Shown: positions 45,054 to 56,309 of the stretch, in pieces
Layout of the letters: each line of letters opens with the position of its first letter
How positions within the stretch are numbered: position 1 is the stretch's first letter
DNA from: Aphelidium insulamus
Lineage: Eukaryota > Aphelidiomycota > Aphelidea > Aphelidiaceae
Length of the DNA stretch: 64,000 nucleotides
Reading direction: 5' to 3'
Assembly: GCA_036784855.1 (NCBI GenBank)
Contig: JAZDSV010000016.1
Span: 100,001 to 164,000, forward strand
Position numbers and translations under genes: made by a program
The notes under the pieces: generated by a model
What the model saw: the letters and a program-made list of their open reading frames with translations, nothing else
What the model was told of the DNA's origin: nothing
Database searches by the model: none

Positions 45054-47247
45054 ATGTCAATGTACCGGCTCAAATTAGTTCCGATACTGTTGTCTGCAAC
45101 TGTTTCTCTTGCCACACTTGGTTTCTTGCAGCAATGGAGGTTGTAGACGTGTTTCATGCTTCTAACATCCACTGATATTTATGTACATAGATATCACCCG
45201 GCGCAAAGAACATTCGATGTCACGCACCGACTGCTGCACGTGCCAACTACAGCTGCACAGCTGCACGACATGATTTACCTTACCCCGGGCGGTCCAATTG
45301 ATGATGATTTGTCCAGTACGAGCAATTACAAATACGACACGTGGTACGAGCCAGCTGACGGATGGGTGGCAAATCTGCGACATTGGCTGCTCAAGTATCG
45401 CGACCGCGGCCAAGGTGTGATTGTTAATAGCGCGGTACCGGCATACGAAGACTGCCACATCAGTGTTGTCAAGATCAGTGGTCCAGTTTCCAGTGCCACA
45501 ATCGTTTCGTGCCCGCTGGACGACGCGTCATTCAAGGCGCACATGCAGTCCATGGGTGTCAACACTGAATGGGCATGGACGTCAATGCTCGGCATCAGCG
45601 GCCACATGGTTGCGAGTAGCCACGAGTTTCTGGCCGACGATGACCACACTCCGTGGATTGTTCGTGGAGTAAACTACTACGCACAAGTAAGGCAGCACAA
45701 CATGAGCGCAGTGCCGTCGTGGCCACGTGTTATAACCTCGACATCCGACGCGCATCCCTTAGTAATGCATGGTTCGTAATGTGTAATGTTGGTATAATGC
45801 CCAATTCGATACATTGCGTAGTTCATGTCCCCAACATGGACCTGTCCGGCGCAGTAATTCAGCTCAAAGGCACTTGGCAGACAACATGGTCTTCTCTCGT
45901 CCCGTCAACAAATCCATCAGCCAGCCGTGCATCAGATTCTCAAGTCAAGTTGTACACGCGCGATTTGAGCGCGCCGCGAACCAGATTCAGCTTATCTCGA
46001 AGCTACTACGACCGTGATGGGGATGAGTTGAACACGGAAGCCCGTTTACGCAACGCTGAATACAAAACCTACGATGAAGAATCTGCAGTATATGACGATC
46101 CGTATGATGGCCGATCTGCAGAATACGACGACGCATCTTACAACCAGCCAACACACCGGAAGCTGCATCGACCGTTTTTGGCAAGACAAAGCATCCTATT
46201 TGGTCTGAATGGTTGTCCCATGCAGCGCCAGCAGCTAATCAATGGTGCCTGCTATCCCGTTGGCAGCAAGCCTGAGCTTCATGGTATGGCAGTTTATTAT
46301 TTTTTAACCTGCTCACTCCTTTAGTCGAGGAAATACTCACTCAAGTGTTTTCCGAAGTCAAGGCGACGAACAAGATTGCTAATGTTCCCGGGATACGCAT
46401 GTCGGTCTACACGGAAATGAAGCACTCTCTGGGCGTGATGAAGGTGCCGAAAGACGAATATGAAATCAAGATGCTGGTTGCCAAACCCACCACCATAATT
46501 GTCAACGGGAAACATGTTACAGTGAATCCGTTAAAGCCAACAAACTTTCATGGTGCTGTTACTGGCTACGCCGAGATCGACATACCCGTCAAGGATTCGC
46601 CGCTGGTGCCAATATTTTTCATTCGCGCGCATTTCATGCCACCGGACATGTGGCAGATGGTCTATCTTAAAGACACTGCACGAAGGCTAGTTGCTGCCAA
46701 GTCCGGTGAGCTCAAGGACGCAATGCCTGATGTAAATGAGGCCGGAGTCAGGGATGTTGAAAAAGCCATCAAAGAGGTACTAGCTGTCTCACTTAACGGT
46801 ATGCCCGCGGTAAGGTCCCAAGACACTGGGCTGCATCGACGCAGTCTCGGCTCGTTGACCGAGTTTGATGTCGAAGACCAGCACATCCACGAGAGTCAGC
46901 ACGGTTTTATGGAAGTGTCGCTGAGAGAACACGAATCATCGACTGCCCACTTCTGGGGTCTGGACTTATCAGCGGCTGCAACGCCGCGATTTCACAATTT
47001 TAGCAGCGCGGGCCCCTCGTTTGCTCAAGCTCTAGAAGCGTGGCTGATCCCTGACAATCCCGGTTTTAACGTTGTAAAGGGCGTCTACAATGCCAAGATG
47101 TTTGCTCAATACTTCATCACCCCGGCACGCAAAGGAGCACAAATGGCGATGGGCTTGGTGCAAAACGGTCTTCTATGGATGTCAACAGGGTACCACACAA
47201 TCCGGTTGTATCACGCGATGGCCGAAAACATTCCATTTCTCAGTTAA
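45054..47247 (+). CDS. Large secreted protein of unknown function
   Basis: Exons 45054..45139, 45191..45659, 45707..46283 and 46325..47247 sum to 684 codons plus stop; the second intron (47 nt, GTTCGT...CATGAG) is the least certain. Exon 1 encodes a signal peptide (LKLVPILLSATVSLATLGFL). The middle has an acidic Tyr/Asp segment (YYDRDGDELNTEARL, then YDEESAVYDDPYDGRSAEYD). The C-terminal half looks folded (EEILTQVFSEVKATNKIANV, then EYEIKMLVAKPTTIIVNGKH, then GYAEIDIPVKDSPLVPIFFI), with few Cys and no membrane helix. No family recognised. Confidence 0.7.
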
Positions 47248-47271
47248 TGAAGCATGCTGTTTATATTATGT

Positions 47272-49723
47272 TTAACAATCACTATCATCCCAGTCGTCAA
47301 AGTCCAGAACTGCGTCCAAATTGACATCGTCTCTCATTTGTTTCAGCCCACATACTTCTTCCAGATAAGCAGGATCTTTAAGACATGCGAGTAAAAACCC
47401 TATTCCTTCTTGGCGATATCGACCGAGCACGGCGTCGGAACACGCGGTGCAGTGACAGTACTTGCGTCCAACCATGTTCAGCGCTGAAAAATGAGACAAG
47501 AAACCGCGAATTTGATGTGGAATAGTTCCCAGAAGGGTAGATCCTGGCGTAGCTACATCGGTGTTTAAATCTGCCGGTGCAAGCGCTCCTGCAGGGTGCT
47601 GTAGCAATGACACGAGTAATTCTACGGCCATTGATGCAGCAATTGGAGCCAACCCAGGTCGCGTGACTAAGGATCAGTCACATTATCGTCACGAAATAAC
47701 AGCAGCGTACCTGTACATTCTTGATCTAGAGTTCGATTGGTTAGCGAGTCTGTGGGAGCAACTATATCATTACAAAAGTAGCAACCCAGGTCAGCGCCGC
47801 TATTCGAGTCCTCTAGGGATTTCCCTTCCGATGCTACAAAGGACATGCCGTGACGCATGACGACGAATGTGTCAAAGCCCAAAGCAACATTGAGAACAAT
47901 CTACCTAATGTGAGGCATGTGTGAGCCAACGCAGATATTTGCCTTTCCCTCGGCGGCACCAAGCAGCGATGGGAGCCACCGACTCTCTCGGCTATCAGTC
48001 AACAAGAATATCACGTCATGACTCTTTGCCAATTCGATAAGGCGCTCAATACTCTGCTGCACTGTTTGTTGGTCGGTCATGAGGTGTCCTGGCATGGGAA
48101 TGCTGACTTGCACTCCAGTACATCTCTGCAAGTACATCAGCTAAAGATAACAAAAAGTCGTGCCAGACCATTGCAGGATGAATTGATATCATGTTTGCAG
48201 CGGCAGCCAGAGATTTTGGCTTCTGGTAATCAGCAAATGTGTACAGAGGTTGCCGAACCAAGTTGGACATTGACACCGTGCCGCTGTCTACGAACGTGAT
48301 ATCGCGCACTCCCCAGCCCTGCACGGACACAGATCAGAGCAATCTAAACGAAATCAATCAACAAACCATCAACGTGCGAGCCACATAACACCCCAGAGTC
48401 CCGGTACCGAGGAGCAGGCATTTGGATTTTGCAACAGCGTCTAGGTTGAGAGATGGTGCGACACGCCACTTCATCAGCTGTAAATTCAGGTTGGCAGCCG
48501 TGTCTGCCATAACTGCAGGATCCATGGTTGAGGAGAGATCAACCATACGAGGAGTCAGTTTGCCCTTGGTGTTCCGCTCCCAGCCAACGACAGGCAATAT
48601 TTTCTCGGCTGCCTGTAAGAAAACACAATTGATCTCATTTTAACGGCATACCGTCAAACGTTGAAGAAGCTGCGACCTGCAAAAGCGACATACTGTATTT
48701 CAATCCATCGCGCTTCACTGCCAAAAATGGCAAAGTCGCGTTGGACAAATTGGGACGAAGTCGCAAATATACAAGCAAATTGCGCAGTGCCCAGCCTTGA
48801 GCATCGCCTTTCCCTGAATCGAAAAATCCCCAATACCGAGTGCCACTGGTAGGCTGAACCGTATCAGTGCCACTCGATGCGGCGAAGGAACTGATCACCA
48901 TTGAGCCGCCGCCTGACTGATCAATGACAGAGAATCCGTCCTGTTCATAGCGAACAAGACTGGCACATATCGTATCGAGCTAGATTGATGCGATATGAGA
49001 CGAATAATCATGGCGAAGTGCTCATTGCATTACCTCACTTGGTTGAAACGGCAAAGCGGTGTGTAGTGGCCCAGAAAGAACGGCAGGCTCTGGCAGGACA
49101 AAAGCCGGTACCGCCATCCAATAGTAGTAGCGATGGCGCTTCAAGTCGGCATATGCAACTAGCAGCGTGAATGATAATAACCGTGGTCTGTCGCGAACGT
49201 TTCCAGCAACCATCATGTGCCAAAGCTGTGCTAAATCACATTTCTCTATACTTCTTCCAGCATAAGTACCTTGTCGGTGAACTGCTTCAACAGCGCGGCA
49301 TAGTCTAGTGCACGGAATTGTTCCAATGTGTTGGTGTGCACCATGAGAACGTCCACACTGGTACCGCTGTGTGCATCGCCATCACCTGTTTGAGGCGAGC
49401 GCATAAAGTGAGCGCCCAAGTCGTCGTCATCCACGACCGGAGTTGTCTGGCACGACAGGATTATTAAAGGCGTGGGCATCAATATACTCATATCATACCG
49501 ACAAGTCCAGCTTGGACGCTGTAAAGGACGATGCGTCAAAGTGGAGAAAGGACGGAGTAATGTCGGCGGCTGCATCAGACGGTCCCGCCACCGCTTGATA
49601 GTGCGCACGGATCCACAGGGGCCGAGTGGACAGCTTCAGCAGGTGCAACTTGAGCCGGCCGTACTCTAGCCAGAATGACGGGTCCACGGCACTGCTGAAC
49701 GGCTGGAATCGGAGCAATGTCAT
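47272..49723 (-). CDS. ATG7: ATG7, E1-like activating enzyme of autophagy
   Basis: Nine exons: 49723..49499, 49446..49270, 49225..49034, 48979..48677, 48612..48367, 48318..48169, 48125..47943, 47900..47711 and 47666..47272, total 686 codons plus stop. Intron 7 uses a GC donor (GCAAAT at 47942). ATG7 hallmarks are in order: [17 protein letters not shown] (N-terminal domain), [17 protein letters not shown] (ATP-binding GXGXXG), [72 protein letters not shown], and the catalytic Cys in [15 protein letters not shown]. It activates ATG8 and ATG12. The acidic C-terminus ([10 protein letters not shown]) matches the family tail. Intron 4 (GTCGCA donor) was chosen to keep the phase. Confidence 0.97.
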
Positions 49724-49853
49724 CGTGGTTTAGGGACTGTTCATCAATTGCCATCTGTATACTACAATGTATTTACCGTATGCAAAACTACATTTCTCAA
49801 TAGACATCAATGTCCATCGCAAAAAATGTATTATCACGCCAAATTATGCAAGA

Positions 49854-51811
49854 TTAAATGAGTCCAAGGGCGCGGAGAGCCTTTTGAAAGTTGGCGGCAC
49901 GGTCAGCACCGCCATCCAGCGGCCCGGTGCCGCAATTGGGCGGATTTGCACACCCACGATTAACAATGCCGGATACGCCGTGAATGAAGCCGACATCAGA
50001 GCCGGCATTCTGGAAACCGCCGTCCACAAACTTCATCAGCTCGCGGCGGTACTGGAATGTGCCGTCGTCGTATTCCTGCACCGCATTCAACCAGTAAAAC
50101 AGGCCCGACATCCACTTCAGTTCGGGATATTTCGTGCTGCAGTTGACGCCGATTATATATCAACAGTCTCAAACTACCTATTGCCTACCTGATGCAGACC
50201 TCTTCAGGGTTGGCGCAAAAGTCCACATCTGAGTAGAGAGCGGATCGTCCGTCTCTGGCTGCACGAGCACCCAAGTACCAATTAAGTTTGCCATAGTTGC
50301 ACACACCAGTGGTCTGAATGACACCGCGTCCCCAGAAATAGCAGCCTTGCACGTCTGTTCGGGCCTGCACCCCGAAATTGGGTGCGGGGTCATTGGGGCA
50401 GGCACCACCGCCACAAAACTCCCAACCGCCCGCCTTTTGACCAGCATAGTCGCGGCAGCTGGCAGATCCGTCATTCTTGGCGATGGCCTTGATGTAATCA
50501 GTCGCAGATGCGAACGGCTGTTGTGTCTTTGCCGGATCGCACCACGGACTGTTGTAGTTCCATCTGGGTGCGTAGGGCAGAATGGACTTTGGAGCGGCAA
50601 ACATGGGTCCAGGTGCACCGTACCACTATGCAAGTCAACACCAGAACATACCAGTGTAAATGTACACGCACTTTGGCATTCGTGGTGGCCACAACAACTT
50701 TGTTGGGGTCGATATCGCACTGCATGTAGGACTCGCTGGCCGTGCAAGTGTACTTATCGTACGCTTGGCCAAGCTGACCGCAAGAATTGGCGGCCGAGTA
50801 CCCGTTTGGCAAGTTCCAATTGTTCTCATCGCACGCGTCGTACTGGATAGTCTCCTTCATGGACTGCGCGAGAAACGCGGCGATGGACGTCAGACCGTAC
50901 TTGACGCCGGAGCTTGATGAATCACCCAGCCACAGTTTCTGGCTGCCCACGCCCACTGTCGCCATGTTGACGATTGCGCGAATCATATCGGGGGCCTTGT
51001 ACACCGTGCTGGGCTTGTAGCTTAGATCCGGCTGCTGCGACACCAAGATCGGTGACCAGTCCGCGGAGTTCAGAGTGTTTAGCAGCGCACTAGCAACCTG
51101 GGTTGAGGTGGGTGGCGAGGATGTGGTGCTTGTCGGTGTCGGTGTAGCACTTGTAGTTGTCGGCGCACTGGTTGCAGAACTTGACGTCGTAGAACTCGAG
51201 GTAGATGTCGTTGATGATGTCGTCCTCGTAGTTGAAGTAGTCGTGGCACTAGAAGTCGTCGATGATCGAATACTGCTAGTGCTGGTACTTGGCGTTGTGA
51301 TAGCCATACTCGTCGTCGACGTGCTAGTAGTCGATGTTCTGGTGGAAGTCGTAGTCGTCGAAGATCGAGTGGATGTAACCGTGGAGGTCGATGTGGATGC
51401 GGTGACCTTGCCGCACCACTTGAAGTCATTTTGAATGGCGGCCATCTGGTTGCACACATCCTCGGACCACACCGAAATGCAGATCTTGTTCGATTTCCAT
51501 ATGCATCCGCGGCACGGATTATCGCCCGACGTCACTCGGTAACAGTCCCATCGGTCGTTGTTTTGTCCCTGAGGCCGGTAGTACGAACCGGCGCTGTTCT
51601 TGGCGGCCTTGACCAGTTTCTTCTGGTCGATACTGCGCAGAATCATGCGCGTCAGTGTGGCATTGCTCTGCCATAACGGGGTGAAACTGTCGCTAACATC
51701 CGGCTGGCTGAAATCTTCATTGCCAGGCACGGCCGACAACAAATCGGCCCCAACTGCTGCCACCGGAGTGGCAATAAGTAGCCAGACACACTGACTCAGA
51801 GTAATTTGCAT
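49854..51811 (-). CDS. Secreted GH19 chitinase-like protein with N-terminal module
   Basis: Exons 51811..50673 (last base 50673 plus or minus one), 50625..50189 and 50136..49854 give 619 residues. The second of two ATGs is chosen because it opens a signal peptide (QITLSQCVWLLIATPVAAVGA). Residues 25-125 are a Cys-containing module of unknown family (WDCYRVTSGDNPCRGCIW). A Ser/Thr-only linker of about 110 residues follows, likely O-glycosylated. The GH19 domain comes last: FLAQSMKETIQYD with the likely catalytic Glu, SYMQCDIDP, WGRGVIQTTGVCNYGKLNW, and ELKWMSGLFYWLNAVQEYD. GH19 enzymes cut chitin; here the role may be wall remodelling or attack on other fungi or arthropods. A strong inverted repeat lies 60 bp upstream. 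Confidence 0.85.
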
Positions 51812-51871
51812 TCTTGACCGAGATTTTCCGAAAGCACCATCGGCCAACATGTAGCGTATTTATGTTGGGGT

Positions 51872-51900
51872 CACGCCGCGCCACGGAATGGCGCGGCGTG
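51872..51900. repeat. GC-rich inverted repeat upstream of the chitinase gene
   Basis: Perfect 12-base arms (CACGCCGCGCCA and its reverse complement) around a 5-base loop CGGAA. It ends about 60 bp before the chitinase ATG (51811), next to a TATA-like CATAAATACG. It could be a dimeric transcription-factor site or a hairpin in the 5' leader. Confidence 0.85.
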
Positions 51901-52170
51901 TCGATCGTGACGCAAAGTGTGTTTACGTCTCGGCGCGCATGTACTTGTTTACGCGCTTGACTCACGTGGCCATTACGTAAAGTTTCAGACTATTCATAGT
52001 GCGTGGAGTTTATGGCAATGTTAATAGAGTTTACCCGTAAACTACTGCTGTTTGAGGTGGCTTGACAGAAACATGTCATGCGCGATGCGAAGCTTAATCA
52101 CGTAGCCTCAGCAGCAGAAAGTCATATGCAGGAAGGGACACTGCATGCACAGTCAACACAGTTGATTATA
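51901..52170. other. Spacer upstream of the chitinase gene
   Basis: No gene seen. It contains the remaining chitinase promoter and the 3' flank of the 7-TM gene. Confidence 0.4.
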
Positions 52171-54288
52171 TTACTTTCGTAACCGACGCAGGGGAACTTC
52201 AATGCTCTCGCTGTCGCTGTACTCGCTAAACTCGTAGCGGTATCCCTTCTCTGACGGACTCATTGTGGAGGCGGCGAAATTTGAGGCGGTCGGCATGTAG
52301 TTGAACACAGGCTTCGGGGCGGCGCGGGGAGGCGGCACCGGACTCTTGAGTTGCGGTGGTGGTGACTCGACAATTGGGTACATGTAGCTGTTGGTGGACG
52401 GGGTCAGCAGTTCGGGGCGTCGGCTCTTCTGGCGCGCCTTGTGCCGAACTGGCTCCTGTTTCTGATGCTGCTGTCTACGGGTGAAGATGTCGCGCGCTAC
52501 TTCCGGGTACGGCTTCGATGCTTTGAACCGCGACGTGCCCGGTTTGTCGCGCTGCTGCTGCTGCTCCTGTTGCAACTGCTGCTGCTTCTTGGTGTACTTT
52601 GCGGCTGGTTTGCCGAAGGGCGACACGCGGGCAAACAGCGACGAGGCGCCCGAGAACAGAGAAAAGTTGGACACCACCGATTTGGCACCGGCGCGGTCCG
52701 CCGCACTTTGCTGGCGCTTGCCGGCATTGTTGTTCTGTCGCTGCTGCTGCTGGTACTGCATGGCGGGCTGGATGGACATTTGGGCGGTGCTACCCGTCTC
52801 CACGGTCTGCCAGCCATCGTACGGCGACTCGGGAATGCCGTCGTCCACGCTCTCCTCATCATCACTACCGCTACTGCTTGACAGTGACATGGCGGCCGAT
52901 GCAGCTACGCCAGAGTGTCGCAAATGACTGGTCATGCTCTGCCGCTCCTTGTCGGGCATGCTGAGGCGTGACTGTGTGGCCGGTTGAATCACCGTGCCGC
53001 CCAGCACCACTTCCAGCATGGCCACTGCGCTCAGTGCCATTGCCAACGTGCGCACCTTGATAAGCAGTGCCACAAAGTACTCTTCCCACCCGACCTTGCC
53101 GCCGGGAACCGACGTGGCACTGTTTGATGTGTACAGCGTGTACACATTGTATGTCAGTGCGGCCATGGCCCCGGCAGCCACCATGCGCAACGCCGCAAAC
53201 ACCACGATCATCCGTGTCATCTTCGAGACGGCTTTGTAGCGCTGCACGCCACGATTCCCGCGTGGCAGCCGCGAGTGCGAACTGCGGATGGTGGTGACAA
53301 AGTTGGTGGGGTGCACGCCGCTGGCCATGCTCAGCGACTTGTCGCCCATCAGCTCAAAGTGGATGTACTTGGCAGCCAGGTGTGAGCGACAGCGCAGCAT
53401 GACCAGCACCGCCAGCAGCGTCAGGCCCATGTCGCAGCAGCGCAATATGAACGACCGGAACCAGATCTGCTTGTTCAGCGTCTGGAGGTCCGAGTTGTTG
53501 GGCAGTGTGCTGTCGATGGCGTAGGGCATGGCGCGCAGTGCAATCACGCAACCTGCACTCAGCAGGCCCGCCAGCGACACCACGCTCATGGCCAGGTAGA
53601 ATCCGTAGGCGAACTGCGTGCTGAACCGCTCGATCTTGAGGCGCCACAGCTTCTGCGTCCCGCCCATGGACAGCACCCAGCCCAGATCGCGGAACACTGA
53701 GCGCATCAGCCACGCCGCCGTCAGGAACAGGGCCGCGAAATCCAAACCGCTACCCACCAAGACGCCCATGTCGACCATTAATGCACGCTGGCCCGCCTGT
53801 ATCACCTCGCCCTTGTCCAGCGTCAGTGCATCGGCGCCCAGTGCTGCAGTGTGTTAGCTACAACGATCTACACTACCGTGCATCTGTGCACTACACGTAC
53901 ACGAGTTGGCAGCGCTACTGTTCACGGGCACGGTCGGAATGGCCAGCCGGCCAAACTGATTACTCAACCGCACGAACCCCAAATCATTCGGGCCGTACTT
54001 GATCTGCGCCCACAGTGCATCGGTACTGGCGCGCAGTACCAGCGCCAACACGATGACCGTAATAATCGAATTAAAGTATGTGCAGCTCTGTCGCAGGCGG
54101 GCATACACCGCACGCCACCGCGGACCTGGTGGAGCTGCGTGCGTGTCCAGGTGTTCGTTATTTGACTCGCGCCGCATGGCAGCGTGCCGGTATGTAATCA
54201 CGCGGAACAGTGACCACGCCAGCACGCATGTGGCAGTCACCGCGGCGTCCAGTGACACATACGCATCGCCGGACTCTATGTACGACAT
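52171..54288 (-). CDS. Seven-transmembrane protein, orphan, with long cytoplasmic tail
   Basis: Exons 54288..53901 and 53843..52171 sum to 686 codons plus stop. About seven hydrophobic helices can be read: AVTATCVLAWSLFRVI, SIITVIVLALVL, LDFAALFLTAAWLM, YLAMSVVSLAGLLSAGCVIA, RCCDMGLTLLAVLVML, MIVVFAALRMVAAGAMAALT and LAMALSAVAMLEVVLGG. A loop with NSS sites lies between helices 2 and 3. The last 300 residues are disordered, Gln-rich and basic, with a Pro-rich motif. Topology is that of a GPCR, but no receptor family signature is recognisable. It may instead be a channel or transporter subunit. Confidence 0.7.
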
Positions 54289-54312
54289 GCGGCCAAATTA
54301 TTATTTAACAGA

Positions 54313-54370
54313 ATATATATATATATGTATAATATAATAAAGGCCAATATGCCGAGAGAGAGAGAGAGCA
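54313..54370. repeat. (AT)n and (GA)n microsatellites
   Basis: ATATATATATAT near 54313-54326 and GAGAGAGAGAGAGAG near 54355-54369, in the spacer upstream of the 7-TM gene. Confidence 0.85.
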
Positions 54371-54455
54371 ATAACCCGATGGCTTCCAATGGCGCGTTGC
54401 ACACCGAAATTACTTTTGCTGCAGCGACCAATCCAGTGCGCGCGTGCTTGATTGA

Positions 54456-56227
54456 TCATGTAACGGCGACATGGGTGTTTACAAGCCGGCCCTTGATTAG
54501 TGCCAGGCCGCGCTGGAATATTCCCTGCGATATTGTTTAACATTTAAATAAAAATGATAAATTGCGCCAACATACCTGTTTTAGCGCTGATCTGATACGT
54601 GTCATTGTGCCCATCTCGACGTTGAGGTGAGAGGCTATGTAGTCGGTCTTTGCGTGATGCATCTGCTCGCAGTACAACTTGCGCATGGTGGCCCTGGCCC
54701 ATAGGTGAAATGGGTCATCGTTTCCTATCCCGCGCACCCATTTTACTTGTAACATGCTGTAGTCATCTAAATTTGCCAGTATCACGTTGTCATAGGCTGT
54801 CATGCTGCTCGGCGAGTTCAATCTCTCAACCTCGTCCAGCAGCTGAGATATAAATTAGTTGCATTTCGGTAATATCACATCATACTTACTGATGAAAACA
54901 TGAGGGCGTCAAAGAAATTTTCCTGTGCTGTTTGCAGTTTTTCATGAGGGCCTCTTAGATCGGTGTCTGATACTGTCGACTCTACTCAAAGCATTGAATT
55001 TGTACGAAAATCCATAGCATACAGCATTCCTGACCTAAATTATCAGATTGCAGCGGTTGGCCGCAATTGGTCGGCACAATTGAAAACATTAGAGTCATTT
55101 CGTCAGACGCCACTGCCGAATCGATGAAGGGAAATGGCGGAAAATTCAACTCGAAACCAGTGCCACTAGCAATATTCTTCAAATCATTACGCTTGACGAC
55201 AGCCACACTCGGCATTGCTATTGATCAATGATTATCGGGATATTTAAAGTGAATTTACCACTTGGCATCCCGAATCCGTAGTCAATGGTCACAACACCTG
55301 CATTGGCCTGGAATGCCCATCCTTGATATTTGTTATACGCCCGCCAAACTTTGAAACAAATATTTACCTTTCATTCTTAGGTCCATGGCGTACTGGGAAA
55401 AGAAAAAATTTTCAGCGTCCACTTGTCGAGACAGCGAACGAGCGGTGGATCGGAGCATCGTGGTGCAACTTTGCAGTGCCTTCATAGTATTGATGGTGAG
55501 ATTTCAAACTACAAGGCTGTCACACAAGAACACACTTACTTTTTGCTTTTTCATATATGCGACGCGCAAGTTCATTTTTGCAACGTCTTGCATTCTTTGC
55601 TATGCGCGTGTAAGTTAGAAACGCCTTGCCCATCATCTTCACTGATCTACCTTGTTTGGATCAGCAGGTTTCAAATCTTTGGCGCCCAGGCATATGTGTT
55701 GCGGCAAATGTACTGTGAAAGTACCGGGACTCTAACTTATAAGCACCTTCGAAGAACTTCAAAATCTACCTGACGAATGCGCTCAGTCTCGTCAATGTTT
55801 GATACAAGCTCTTGCAGCAATGCCACGTTGGAATACGCAGCACTATGCAACAAGATATATGAATGCATCAGCGAGGCACCTACAAGACTAGATTCTGCAA
55901 TCGTCCATAGGCCTCGGGTGACATGAAACGCGATCCCGCATCTAGCGAACCATTAATTATGGATGGAATGAGAATCGGCCAAACTTGCCTATTGAGCTTT
56001 CAGTCTTTATTTCACTGGAAGCAGTCTCCTTGTCCTTCTTTTCCGCAATAGCCAGTGCTTCGCAATCCATAGCGAGCCGCTGCCAGCACGTTTCTTCCCT
56101 GCATGCATGCCATTATACTAGGTACAATTAATCCATTTTATCACCATACGTACTCTTCATATACTGGCGCGGGTGGCTCTCCCGCGCCCTCTGGCTGCGT
56201 CCATTCAAATACACGTCGCGGGGCCAT
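54456..56227 (-). CDS. Mediator complex subunit 17 candidate (MED17/SRB4)
   Basis: Many small exons. Ones read with phase kept: 56227..56154, 56098..55989 (followed by a GC donor, GCAAGT at 55988), 55941..55884, 55842..55770, 55731..55651, one near 55600-55557, and the last ones ending in VNTHVAVT at a stop at 54456. The junctions between about 55560 and 54850 are not all resolved. The protein starts MAPRRVFEWTQPEG. MED17-like elements occur in order: KALQSCTTMLRSTARSLSRQ ahead of a YAMDLRMK segment, then VVTIDYGFGMPSG (VDYGY in MED17), then KLQTAQENFFDALMFSSLLD. MED17 is a core head subunit needed for RNA polymerase II transcription. The similarity is by motif order only. The gene is divergent from DUS1, with 82 bp between starts. 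Confidence 0.55.
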
Positions 56228-56309
56228 CTAATAGTCTGTGATGGCCGAAGTGGTCGCAGATAAGAGCTCGGATTAGCAAAGATGAATTAAATCCAAATCT
56301 CGCTTAAAT

